Positions 1 through 10,424 of a stretch of 64,000 bases of DNA are shown piece after piece. Source of the DNA: Sympetrum striolatum. Its lineage: Eukaryota; Arthropoda; Insecta; Odonata; Libellulidae. The DNA is taken from the NCBI GenBank assembly GCA_947579665.1, contig CANPUZ010000056.1:310001-374000 (forward strand). The letters run 5' to 3'. Position 1 is the stretch's first letter. Each line of letters opens with the position of its first letter. Below the pieces are notes generated by a model. It was not told the origin of the DNA and ran no database searches. It saw nothing but the letters and a program-made list of their open reading frames with translations. The position numbers were made by a program, and so were the translations under genes.

Positions 1-1760
1 CTTCAAATTCCTTACTTTATTTAAGCATAATAAGCTATTATTCACCATTCACTATCACCATTAACTGCAAACACAGAATTCAGGTTCTGAGTATATGTCA
101 TATTTTTAGACCCGCTATGAATCTGTTAACCTACTTTTATCTTTAACTATTGAAAACATTAATGACCTTTAATGAGAACGTCCTGGGTTCGATACTAGGA
201 CGATGCAAAAATCCCATATTTAAAATACATGGGGATAGTTTTTCATTATTTTTTTGATGCACTTATCTGAATGTAAGGAAGTTGTAGCTCTGCTAGAAGA
301 TATATATTAAGAATCTGTTTCAGAAAAAAAATTACGTAAGACCATGCTGTTCCTAGGTTCGATGCCGGGGCACATTAAAATTTCTCTCATAAGGAATATA
401 TGGGAAAAGTAGGACGTCATTTGAGGCATTTGCAGCCAATATTTCTGTCTGAATTTTCACACATAGTTAGAGGTGGTGATCTTCTATGGTGCTGCATGGG
501 AAGTATCACCAGAAAGACCCGGTTTCGATGCTGGGCGGTAAATATACCTGCCATATAAAACACATTGGGATAGTTTTTCATTATTTTTTCATACACTTAT
601 GGTAATAATATAGAGTTCTTGCTTAGATAGAATATGTATATTAAGACCCGGTTTAAGAAAAAAAAATAGATAAGACAATGCTGTTCCTGAGTTCGATGCC
701 AGAGCACATTGAAATTTCTTACATAAGGAATGTATGGGAAACTTAGGACGTCGTTTGAGGTAGTTGCAGCCAATATTTCTGCTTGAACTTCCACACATGG
801 TTAAATGTGGTGATCTTCCATTGTGCTGCGTAGTATGTTCACCAGGAAGAACGGGCTTCGATACCAGATGATTAAATTGCAGCGAATTTTCAGAATATTT
901 TCAATCCTTTTTTTTCTTTTGAGAACCCTCCCAATATGATGCCGACATGAAATTAGTGTTGTCGATCTGCTTGCAGTATGCAGTATATATATACGAGTAA
1001 AATGTAGCTTGCATACTGCAAGCAGATCGACAACATTAATTTTATGTCGGCATCATATCGGGATGGTCCTCCGAAAGAAAAAAAAAAGGATTCAAAATAT
1101 TTATAAATTCGCTACAATTTAATCATCATCAAACCCGGGTTTTTCTGGTGATACTTCCTATGAAGCACCACAGAAGATCACAATCTCTAAGTATGTATGA
1201 AAATTCAGGCAGAGATATTAACTGCACCTGCTTCAAACAACATCCTACTTTTCCCATGTATTCCTTATGAGAGAAATTTTAATGTGCCCTGGCATCGAAC
1301 CCAGGAACAGTACGGTCTTACCTAAATTTTTTCAAAACCCTAGGCTTAATATACATCTTCCATATACGCAAGAACTTCCTATCATTTCTATAAGTGCATT
1401 AAAAAAATAAAGAAAAACTACCTCAATGTATTTTAAATGACAGATTTTTGCATCGTCCTAGCATCGAACCCAGGATATTTTCCGTAAAAGTCATTTACGT
1501 TTTCAAAAGATCATGACCATATATATAGTCTCCTAGAGTTTTGATTCTCTACCTATCCGGAAAGTATTTTTTTAAAATTCCAATAATCAACGCAATGCAT
1601 TTAAACGGGAAAAATCTGGACTTTGGGGCCCTCTGGAATCAAACTCATGACACTGAGGATCAAGATCGCAATTTTTCTGGAGGTTACACGTTATGGCCAA
1701 TACGCCGTAAAAATTTCAACTCAATCACGCTTATGGTTTAGGCTGTGAATTTGTATCCTA
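1..1760. mobile_element. Palindromic foldback-like element made of ~167 bp T-arm-bearing monomers
   Basis: The left arm carries five copies of a GGTTCGAT-type motif on the plus strand, near 186, 356, 521, 690 and 854 (spacing 164-170). The right arm carries the reverse complement (CATCGAACCCAGG type) near 1132, 1299, 1467 and 1636, with the same spacing. The arms meet at a palindrome whose inner arms are 958-981 and 1010-1033 (GCTTGCAGTATGC type). Each motif sits in a small hairpin, for example CCTGG-GTTCGATA-CTAGG, which looks like a tRNA T-arm. Flanking monomer sequence (aaattttcacacatagt, gtaggacgtcgtttgag) is also shared between units. Related arrays lie at 21720-23815 and 24305-25395. 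No protein-coding capacity is visible. The class is inferred: long arms of tandem repeats resemble FB/Galileo foldbacks, but a satellite or a Helitron-type minisatellite is possible. Confidence 0.7.
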
Positions 1761-1767
1761 TCTATAT

Positions 1768-1858
1768 CCCGCCTCATCCCTTACCCCCTCCTTTCCAACT
1801 TCCCCCCCCTTTTTTTCCTCCTTCCGTTACTTGCTACCTTCTCTCCCCTCCCCCCTTT
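1768..1858 (+). repeat. Polypyrimidine tract
   Basis: About 90 bases are almost purely C and T, including a run of eight C and long T runs. The tract lies between the end of the foldback array and a hammerhead-like motif at 1895. It may be a leftover 3' region of a retroelement or simple-sequence expansion. Confidence 0.7.
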
Positions 1859-1894
1859 CATGAGTCTATATATTCCGAAGTGTGTTTTACTTGT

Positions 1895-1933
1895 CACCTG
1901 ATGATGTAGCGACGCTACGAAACCTAGGTTGTG
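1895..1933 (+). ncRNA. Hammerhead-ribozyme-like motif (type I order)
   Basis: The core CTGATGA lies at 1898-1904, followed by one extra T. Stem II is GTAGC/GCTAC (1906-1910 with 1914-1918) around a 3-base loop. GAAA follows at 1919-1922, then a palindromic stem III (ACCTAGGT). Stem I is CAC (1895-1897) with GTG (1931-1933). The cleavage-site base would be T (1930) rather than the usual C. Penelope-like retroelements are known to carry small type I hammerheads with very short stem III. The extra base after A9 departs from the textbook core, so activity is uncertain. Confidence 0.55.
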
Positions 1934-3529
1934 TTTTTTCAGATATTAAACTAGTGGTCTAGTAAAAGTTTGTTACCATGAATTTTTTACAAATTAAGAA
2001 ATACCACAATGTTAACCCTGAGATGGTTTCATTTATTCTACAGAGAATTGCAGACTTTTTGAAAAATAATCTATTAAACCAATAATATTCTAAATTATTT
2101 GCTAAAAATTTTACAAGGTATAGAAAACAATTACTTTTTTATTATGCTATCTCTATTTCAGAAAATAAATTTTAAAAGTTATTACAGTAAATTTTTTACA
2201 TAAATAGCTTTCGAAATAAGAGTAGCTCAGGGCGACGCCGGCATTTTAACTAAAATTTTCCATCATCGCTGTGTGTGACGTTCGCACTCAAAGGGTTAAA
2301 AGTGTACCCCGCGCAGAGTATAGCCTACTTTTTATTTACTTAAAGTCCACGGTTCGAACCCAGATGGGTCAAAACTTTTTCATAAGAAATACACGTGAAG
2401 TTCATTTTTTTTCGTTGCAGGGTTCATTTCTTTGGCAAAAAAAAATTAGAAATAATTGTCCTAGATAGTCGAATCAAGCAGCAAAAGAAGAAGAATAGAA
2501 TAAGTATTCTTACTTCTGTCGTGGAATATCACTTACGATTCGAAGTTGCAAACAGTTTGATAAAATACATGAATATTGTATCAAAATTTTGAGGTTGCAA
2601 ACAACCCATCCCCCTGATGATCAAAGTGATTGTCAAGTCCCCAGCTCATGTATTTATAAAATATGCCTACTCCAAATTAATGTTAAAAATAAGTGATAGA
2701 TTATAAGAAGAGGGAGATATTTAACGAGATATTAGTAACTGGAGCCATGAATGATATACTGTGAAGAATCAATCATACAAACGGTAGAAACATTCAAATA
2801 CCAGTATTTGTATTTTATGGAAGCGTCTGTAGCAACCAAGTTTTATTTATATCAACGTAATTGTTTACTGACTATTCCATGGGATAAGTGGGTTTATAAT
2901 AGTTTGTTAAAGCTCGTAAATTATGGATGTTTTTAATATAATCTTGTGCATTACGTATTATAACTTATCAATTTACACCGATAAATATTTTGCGATTGAC
3001 AAAAATGGATTTAGTGAATATCATAAAGATTTCCCAGATTCAGTGTTGGAGTTAAATGGCGATTTGTAAAGCTGTAGCAAATCTCTAACATCATATCTCT
3101 TGATCGAAAAGGAAAAGCAAGTTTATGTTTTGTTATAAGCATAATAAAAAAGTTATGCATTGTGGTTTTCTTTAGTGCTTCCAATTCTTATGTATTTACT
3201 ATCTTTCTGTTATTGATGTTTAATCTTTGTTTCTGTTTTGGCTTTGTGATTGCATGAATGTTATTTGATGTTTATGTTATGCATTTTATTATTGGGGTAC
3301 AAGTCAGCTCCATTATTCACTAACTTTCTGCAAAGAATATTTATCGTTGGATTTAGAGTGATACATAATATATATCTGTTATTTGTGTTTAATCATCGTT
3401 TCCAAGAACCAATTTTCCCTTTCAGAAAACGTCTCCTAAAAGGTGGTGCTGCTTATCGAAATGTGATCATTGAATATATTTTTTATAATCTTTAAATGAT
3501 TTTTGTCTGAATCGAAGAAAGTGTTCATT
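1934..3529. other. AT-rich non-coding stretch
   Basis: I see no supported gene. The short open frames here lack splice context or recognisable motifs. A tRNA T-arm-like motif is annotated separately at 2345-2375. Confidence 0.6.
2345..2375 (+). repeat. Possible SINE/tRNA T-arm relic
   Basis: The B-box-like GGTTCGAACCC starts at 2351 and is followed by AGATGGGTC, like the T-arm and 3' acceptor strand of the SINE heads at 45535 and 50877. No A box or cloverleaf is visible upstream, so this is at most a fragment. Confidence 0.3.
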
Positions 3530-3735
3530 CAAAGGATATGAGATTGAATATTTAAGTGACTCTGTAGACTTAATAAATTTATTTACTTTGTTTATTGGTA
3601 TGGAAATAATAATGGCCTGGCTATTAGCTATCTACCAAAAATTATGAGGCATGTGTTACGATCAAGACTGTAACAAAAGTATTCATCAATTTAAATTTCC
3701 CCGATGAGAATCAACGAGCACTTCAGCTAGTATTA
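3530..3735 (+). repeat. Dispersed repeat shared with 33565-33760
   Basis: Stretches such as gatatgagattgaatat, aaaaattatgaggcat, ttacgatcaagactgt and cgatgagaatcaacg have close counterparts in the same order at 33565-33760, inside the CACTG-ended transposon. The block is therefore probably a relic of that transposon family. No TIRs are visible here. Confidence 0.55.
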
Positions 3736-4505
3736 ATCTAATTTAAATTATTCAAGTAAATATAGAACAATACTACAGTTTCTTCACGTTCCACCTGAGG
3801 ATGGGGCTTAGCACACAGCCGATGCTATTATAAACTACCACAACTCAAGTCTCGATTAAGATATTGGGATGAAACTTTCACTAAAAACATATTTCATACT
3901 TACTTAACATGTATGTGTAATTTACATGGAGATTATTCAAATAGAACGTAATTTAGCTAGAGACTACTTTTTTCACTACTTCGACCAGATATTTTGTGGT
4001 CAACTAATATAAATAATTTTTTATCTCTTCATCAAACTGAAGTATGCATAAATAATAAATTACGTTTGAAAGCTATAAAAATAAGGAATATACTTTAATT
4101 TTTTTCAATTTCATTATATGAGCCAATTTTCTAAATAATACGTATTAATTGATGGAAGCTGATAATTCAGGAAATAATAATATGTTTGATAAGATAAATA
4201 GTTGAAATTTTGTGATTATTGCATTGCTGTAATTCTGTTGTTCATGGAAACATTATTGAAGCTCTATTCATGAATGGTGATTCCAGTGTTACAGTTCAGC
4301 GTATTTACCAATTTCTATCACTTTAATTGTGATTGATATCCAAGGGTTTTATGCATCTTTTGAATGTTAACCTTTCATCAGTCGCACCTATGATCATAAC
4401 ACAAACAGTTGCATGCTGTATTGCATATAACAAATTGTTTATTGGCCAAAATTGTAAACTTAATTGAACCGACTATTATTTCTGAGTACTAAACTTTTGG
4501 TATTA
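3736..4505. other. Non-coding stretch with a degenerate ribozyme-like motif
   Basis: No gene is supported. At 3794-3824, CACCTGAGGAT is followed by a GGCT/AGCC stem and then GATGC, which resembles a decayed form of the hammerhead-like motifs elsewhere in the window (GAAA replaced by GATG). Confidence 0.4.
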
Positions 4506-5078
4506 CAGTAGAACCCCGGTAATCCGGACACTCGCTAATCCGGAACTCTCGGTAATCCGGACGGACCATTGGGAGTTATGCAAACCCGCAACTTCTTCTT
4601 GTGAACATATAAACACGCATATTACATGGTAACAAGAAACGAGAGGTGGACAGACTATTTGAAAAATTTCTCCATTGGCTGCAATGATGTAACAAAGAGG
4701 AAAGTATTTCCTTTAATTTGATAACACATCTAAGTTGTGATACTTTTTGGAGACAGCATTTTTCCATTAGAGGAATGCTTAATATGTGGGAAACTAAACA
4801 ATTTCGAAAGACAATGCATTTTTAGTTGCAGCAGGGTATTACTTATCAAAATATCACGTTCATTAGAAAGCTATGAGAGAAGAGGCGTAAAAAACAATCC
4901 TTCCCTTTAATAGAATATCCAATGAGGATGACCATGCACAGGCTATAGAGTTGGTGGTAGCATTATCTATACAATATAATTTTTTAGAAAAAAAATGTTT
5001 TTTATGTTATTTTTTGAAAACCTCGCTAATCCGGACGCCTATGTGCCTGAATTCGTCTGGATTACCGGGGTTCTACTG
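4506..5078. mobile_element. Non-autonomous Tigger/pogo element (573 bp)
   Basis: Terminal inverted repeats begin CAGTAGAACCCCGGTAATCC on the left, and the right end reads GGATTACCGGGGTTCTACTG. The target duplication is TA (4504-4505 and 5079-5080). Further CTAATCCGGAC and GTAATCCGGAC copies lie inside both ends. This terminus is characteristic of Tigger-type pogo elements. No transposase is recognisable inside; the element needs a transposase in trans. Confidence 0.85.
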
Positions 5079-5156
5079 TAATATAATTTAAGAGGAAAAA
5101 TTTAAGAGGTAAACAACTGTTAGTAAAAAATGTTATCATTCACCTTTATTTATTTT

Positions 5157-5660
5157 CCGTGTTTCCCGGCCTATAAGATGCACCTGCGCATAAGACGCAC
5201 CTTGATTTTTCAGGTAAGAATTTACAAAAAAATTCACTTTGTTACATAAGGTTGAGTGCCAGTAAACTCTCTATTGCGAGAGATACAATGTATTAGCATA
5301 GGGATGACATCTCCGGTAGCCCAATGTGTATAAGTTTTGCAGCGAGATTAAACTAAACGTGCTACATGGTATGCATTTCCGATTTACCTTTGAATTCTTT
5401 AAAAGAAGTTCTGTCATCGAAATATTAAAGCTGTATTCCTTACTACTTAATCAAAAAAGTGTTATTAGCGAAATTTGTAATTAAATTTTGTAAAAAAATT
5501 TGTAAAAAAAATACTTGATGGTATGCATTTATCCCCGCAAATCGGCTTGCTTATTATTGGACAAAGTTATTCATGTATACCATTGGCGTGTAAGACGCAG
5601 ACCGATTTTAGAGCATATTTTGGAGTAAAAAAAGTGCATCTTATAGGCCGGGAAATATGG
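5157..5660. mobile_element. pogo/Tigger-type MITE, copy 1 (504 bp)
   Basis: The inverted termini are CCGTGTTTCCCGGCCTATAA on the left and TTATAGGCCGGGAAATATGG on the right, followed by TA. A subterminal motif (AAGACGCA / AAGATGCA) recurs near both ends. The interior matches the element at 11833-12343 over its length (acataaggttgagt, gggatgacatctccg). No coding capacity is seen. Confidence 0.85.
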
Positions 5661-6436
5661 TACATGCATTCAGAGAATACCTAAAAAGCTAGACGTCTAT
5701 TAGTTCTGAAACTGAAATGCGTTTAATTAAGTTTAAGACGAAATAAGTGAAAAATTCCATGTACGCGTTACAATAAGCAAAAATAGAGTTCATCAACGAA
5801 AAACCTACACAAGCAGTCATATGTTGTATGTGTTATAACAGTCGTCACTTCACAGATTTACTCGCTTTCTGTGTTCTGAGTGATGTCTGCCAGAAGGCGC
5901 GACCTTCTAAGGATCATTGTCTTGTAGTTGTTTACTTGTTGCCAAAGGGTAGTTATTGAGTAATAGTAAATAAAATGAAATAATAGTACATGGCGGCAGC
6001 CGAAATTGTAATTTATTTCATAAATCAGTACATGGGAAGTCAAATAAATTAAACATAATGGATTGAAACAAGTTAAAAAGTGTGGTTTGCAACAACAAGA
6101 AGAGAAAAGTTGTGCTAAAATATCGACTGTTTCTGGGACTTCGCTTTTGCCGATAGAACAGTTTAATTTTTCGCGTGCCGACATTGACATTCGCAGTCAT
6201 TATAAGACTAAAAAGGAACTTTTGATGCCAATACAAGTTAACGGTAAGTGCGATAGAGGAATAGACCCGGACATGAGGTTCAAGGGACCACCCAGGTAGA
6301 AACGGGACCCAAAAAACAGTCTGTGTTGTACAGAATACAACAATATGACTGACAGAGGGTTAATGATAATGGTTAAAATCAGGACAACCAAAAATATGAC
6401 TACATTTATTTATGGGTACCATACAAAATGACGGTA
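5661..6436. other. Non-coding stretch, no gene supported
   Basis: Several overlapping open frames exist on both strands around 5858-6391. None has a recognisable domain or convincing splice sites. Confidence 0.5.
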
Positions 6437-6513
6437 CACTCCTGGCCAAAATTAACGCAGCACCTCCCATGCGATCCTTTCGGCCGGTGCTGCGTTAATT
6501 TTGGCCAGGACTG
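6437..6513. mobile_element. 77 bp Tc1-like hairpin element, copy 1
   Basis: Two 27 bp inverted repeats with a single mismatch (CACTCCTGGCCAAAATTAAC on the left, CAGTCCTGGCCAAAATTAAC when the right is reversed) flank a 23-base centre. TA duplications lie at 6435-6436 and 6514-6515. The termini are typical of Tc1/mariner elements. The element is almost all TIR. A copy of identical length is at 26062-26138. Confidence 0.85.
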
Positions 6514-6515
6514 TA

Positions 6516-7968
6516 CATCTAATTAGATATGTGGTTGTAAAAACTTGAATCAGAAAGCATAATTTTCTGTCATCAATAAGAAGTCAGATGAATTATTGTC
6601 TTTGGCAGATTGGTGATTACAGAGGAAATCAGAAAAATCATGGTCAGAGTAAGAAAACGCATTACACATGTGACTGCTTTACAGGCGAGTTAGTACACTA
6701 AAAATATTTATATCTATTTATAAACTAAAAGACTGAGTCAGAGACGCATCAGTTGAGAACCAATTGACTTCCACCAGATATAAAAATAATAATTTGAATT
6801 TAAGGAGAGCTTATGATTTAGAAAATATATTAATATCATGTATCCACTTGAATTTTAGAAGAGAATATTACCTTACTTCTACCAAGAATCATAACTAATG
6901 GAAATTTAATTGATATACTAATTTAATATTTATACTATAGTAAATATACTAGCTAAACTATTCACCTAATCATACACAAATATACCATACCATGCTAAAT
7001 ATATGAGATATCGCTTGCTATTCTTGGTGATAAAGGAGATAATTAATGCTTTTCCCAAATCAATAAACAAATAAAAAATTTGGATTTTTAATCAAGAAAC
7101 GATTTCATACTTTCTAATTCTCATAGAATTCTCCGATTGTTTGATGGTAAAGGAGAAAACTGAGGAAGTTTCGATATTTTTAGATAAATCATACTTTTGG
7201 ACAAAACTAAATAATAGTTAGGATATATCTGACAATTTTGATTCTTTAAGGATAGAAATTGGATAGAATTTGCAAAGATACCTGATAGATGTTACTTTAA
7301 ACCATGTTTCACAATTTACTTTCACCTTTCTAATTACGCATTGAAAACTAGCAAATAATAGTATAACACTAGTAAACTCCACCGTCAGGCATGACAGGTC
7401 TTAGTTTTAATTTTTTAATAAATATGTAAAATTTAAATATAGATGACATAATATATAACTTATCAATACCCTAATTTTTTTAATAAATACTAATCAATAT
7501 ACAATTTAAAGATAAGAATATTAGCAAAATTCAGATAAATTACGAATTCGATTCCGTTGAACATTACGCAGTTCATGAGAATCACACAAACCCACTGCTT
7601 TAAAATCTCTGCTATAAAATCAAGTTGGCATTAAAATTCTGAGCCAAGCCAATAAAACCCGAAACTTCATGAAGATGAGAATAGTTTTTGTGGGCTTATT
7701 AGAAATACAATGCAGTTTGTCTCATAGCTCTACGACAAATAGTTTTTGAGATAGAGAGGAGACGAACGGAGAGATTTTGCTTTTCACAAAGATACACATA
7801 TATAACCATATATGATGACAATCAACCTTCAAGGAAAACCTCTGGATGTTAGCTCGTACTACACATACCATAACTTGTGACAAAAGGAGAGAAAAACAGG
7901 ATTAATGAGGTAAACAGAAAAATGAAACTGGCTTGGCTTGAAAATGGATTGGCCAACGAAGCAACTAC
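6516..7968. other. AT-rich stretch, likely intron or 3' flank of the minus-strand host gene
   Basis: No exon could be placed here. The open frame from the adjacent exon continues to a stop at 7849-7851, past a candidate donor at 7963-7968. Whether the gene ends here or continues to further exons cannot be told from this stretch. Confidence 0.5.
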
Positions 7969-8894
7969 CTTGAGTACCGTTACGTTTTCTGGCACAGCTG
8001 TGCTCAAAGACCCTAACAGCTTGGAATTGGAGGACTGCATGTGTCTATCTTTATCTGCATTCTGTTCCAGAGGCTGAGGTTCACCTTCTGGGTTGCTTCC
8101 CCTCTTGTTACTTGGACCTGGATCATCAGTTTCCTTCTCTAAAGTTATTCCAAAGCTCTCCAAGTCAATCATAGAGATTCCTTCACGTATACTTCCTTCT
8201 TCTCTGGGTCTTTGCAACTGCTTTTCCTGAATCGAATCCCTGCTGGTCCTCTGCAGACTAATACATGGAGACGTAGAATCCGTACTAAGCGTTGATGGTA
8301 AAGTACTTGTAGTGCCAACCAAAGCTTCCCTGGTTTTTATAGATCCATTGTTAACCACATCAGGCTTTTCTTCGCACTCAAAGACATCAGTCAAAGAAGT
8401 GGAAACTGGGGCAGTTTCATTGAATGAGTTGTTGCCGCTATTTGAAACCTCATTTTCCACAGAATACTCTGGTACTGAATTAATCATACTCCCATGAAAA
8501 GAAATTGGTCCATTTTTAACAGGGAACCCTTTGTGCCATCTGCAGTGATTGATTGCCCATCTTAAGCAATTGATTTGGACGGATGATCTGAATCTGCTTC
8601 GCTATGATGCCCTTCATACTTATCTGAGCGTTCAAGAGCAGAATTTGCTACCGAATGCCTCTCGCCATCACTGGAAGCAGCACTCAATTGCATTTGATCT
8701 TCAGCTGTCAATGTGCAATTAACTACTTTCCTTTTTAAAGGTCTGACTGAATCGAGACTGTCTTCACTAGATGGACCATCATCCTGGTCAGAAGGATGAA
8801 ACATATCACTTGATTCTGCGTCAGATACATCAGAAGTAGACTTATCCAGCTTGTAATGGACCTTCTTCCTGGTACGTAACACCCTGTCCGGTAC
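7969..8894 (-). CDS. Large low-complexity exon of an unidentified host gene, frame interrupted
   Basis: The acceptor is TTTGGAAAAG just above 8894, and the exon opens VPDRVLRTRKKVHYK, then a Ser/Asp-rich stretch. Frame 1 runs to TAA at 8562-8564. A second frame continues from about 8530 (SMINSVPEYSVENEV...) as a Ser/Thr/Glu-rich sequence to a possible donor AAG-GTAGTT at 7963-7968. The join to the exon at 10176 is phase 0 on both sides. The frame switch has two readings. Either a short intron (GTATGA donor near 8617, acceptor TTGCTTAAG or CACTGCAG, both keeping frame), or a stop plus a frameshift in a decaying gene or assembly error. The composition suggests a disordered nuclear protein; no domain is recognised. 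Confidence 0.55.
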
Positions 8895-9324
8895 CTTTTC
8901 CAAACAGAAACACAATTAAGAAACAAAGATAAAGGGTCCCATACACTACATGCATACTCAAGGTGAGGCCTTACTAACGCTAACTAACATCGCTTGCAAA
9001 CTTTTTCTTCACTCCCTCCGGCTATTTTTTTAATGAAGCGAAGTTTCTTAAGTGCTTTTCCAGATACATTTTTTTGTATTTTTTTGATGGTTTTGAGGTT
9101 TTGAGAACAATATTATACTCTATTATTCTAAGGAAGCACTCTTTAAGAACTTAATTAAAACCAAACACTAAAAAAGAACCAAGAAATTTATTAAACTACC
9201 TTTCGCACCTCACAAACTAACTAACATATACTTTCTCAAAAGATGATTTTAACTGTCTTTGTAATCACAAACAGCCTCCAAAACTTATTAAGAAAATCCC
9301 AATAATATCATTCCTTCCATGCAT

Positions 9325-9563
9325 AAATCAGGCGTTTATAAAATAACTTGCAAAGGGTACAACAATGTGTATGGGGCCCACATTGCACACTTAGGAACAA
9401 ATTAAGCGTAGCTGTACACATCCAGGAATGTAATAACCCAATACATTTAGAAGATTTGAAACTACTTATGGCAATTAAAAAAGAGTCCAAACCAGACGCA
9501 TATGAAAGCATCTTCATACGCAGATATATAGCTAAATTTGATGGTGAAAGTAGATTGAAATAG
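9325..9563 (+). pseudogene. Penelope-like element GIY-YIG endonuclease fragment
   Basis: The plus strand reads SGVYKITCKGYNNVY, which matches the start of a Penelope-type GIY-YIG domain (GVYKIxCxxC...YxGxT). A frame change near 9390-9400 leads into AVHIQECNNPIHLEDLKLL and then YESIFIRRY, the region after the catalytic core in these endonucleases. The expected GQTGR segment is lost or scrambled. The fragment lies in an intron of the minus-strand host gene. The identity rests on motif recognition only. Confidence 0.6.
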
Positions 9564-9674
9564 TAATATAAAGAAGAAAAACTGATAGAGATAAACAAAA
9601 AAGAATGGACAAGTGATGACATGTTTACATAAAAATCACTATTTGAGACCAAATGCCAGATGAGTTTCAAATGT

Positions 9675-9920
9675 AAAGACAGGAATTGTATCAAGAGTAA
9701 AGAATAAATATTATAAACATGAAAATATCATAATAGAGAAACAGAATATTCACTAGATTAAACTAACTTTGTCAATTATTACCTTTTAACTAGGATCAAC
9801 AGGATTAAAGCTCGTAAAATATTCTGAATGAGACAAGAATTGAAAAATACAAGCAAATACTTGGCAAAACTACTAAAATACTATTTCTAGAACACTTAAA
9901 AAAGACAAAAGAAGAAAATA
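9675..9920. repeat. Repeat shared with 28385-28595
   Basis: Shared words in the same order include acatgaaaatatcataat, attcactagattaaactaac, tttgtcaattatta and aaaactactaaaa. It follows the Penelope-like fragment, so it could be the 3' tail of the same element. That link is inference. Confidence 0.6.
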
Positions 9921-10175
9921 CATTTAAAATAACAGAATAAAGAAGATAAAACACATTAACCTATAATAAGATAATCTATAATTAAGATAATGAATGTAAG
10001 TCATGAGAAATAGATGCTAGACAGAGTTGAAAATTCATTCTTTTCGCAAACAATATGCAAAAATAACTAGGTAAAGATATATACTGGTGTTTACATCCCC
10101 TGCCACATGCCAAAAGACAGCTTGTAGGGTATTATTTGTAGATGTGAATGAAAAAGGAAACAGAAATGGTCTTAC

Positions 10176-10424
10176 CGTTGATCTTTGCTGTCTCTCGATC
10201 TGCTCCAATCCATAAATTTGCTCCGATTTGTCAACTTTCTCCAATTCATTTACTTTGTCTAATTCTTTTTCTTGGTGAAGTTTTTCAACTTTCTCCAATT
10301 CTTTTTCTTGGTCCAATTCCTCAACCCTCACCAATCCTTCAAGCTGCTCCGATTCTCCAACTTCTGCATCACAAACAGCCTGTACTGCGTCCACGGGAAA
10401 CATAGATACAATAACTGCTGGAAA
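10176..10424 (-). CDS. Charged repetitive exon of the unidentified host gene
   Basis: This is an 83-codon phase 0 exon. The acceptor is CTTTCTTTTAG above 10424 and the donor is GTAAGA at 10170-10175. It opens FPAVIVSMFPVDAVQAV and then holds Glu/Lys-rich repeats (EKELEKVEKLHQEKELDKV), likely a coiled coil or charged helix. It ends QQRST and joins in phase 0 to VPDRV at 8894. The upstream exon at 23927-23986 also ends in phase 0, which supports the chain. Function unknown. Confidence 0.65.

Noticed and set aside
186..1640. CRISPR-like regular repeats
   Set aside because: The repeated motif is short, drifts, reverses orientation in the second arm, and the genome is eukaryotic.
6063..6299. 78-codon plus-strand open frame ending in RFKGPPR
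   Set aside because: Composition is plausible but there is no family match, and three other frames overlap it.
8735..8926. Overlapping minus-strand open frame in another register
   Set aside because: It is a shadow of the phase-consistent exon 7969-8894.
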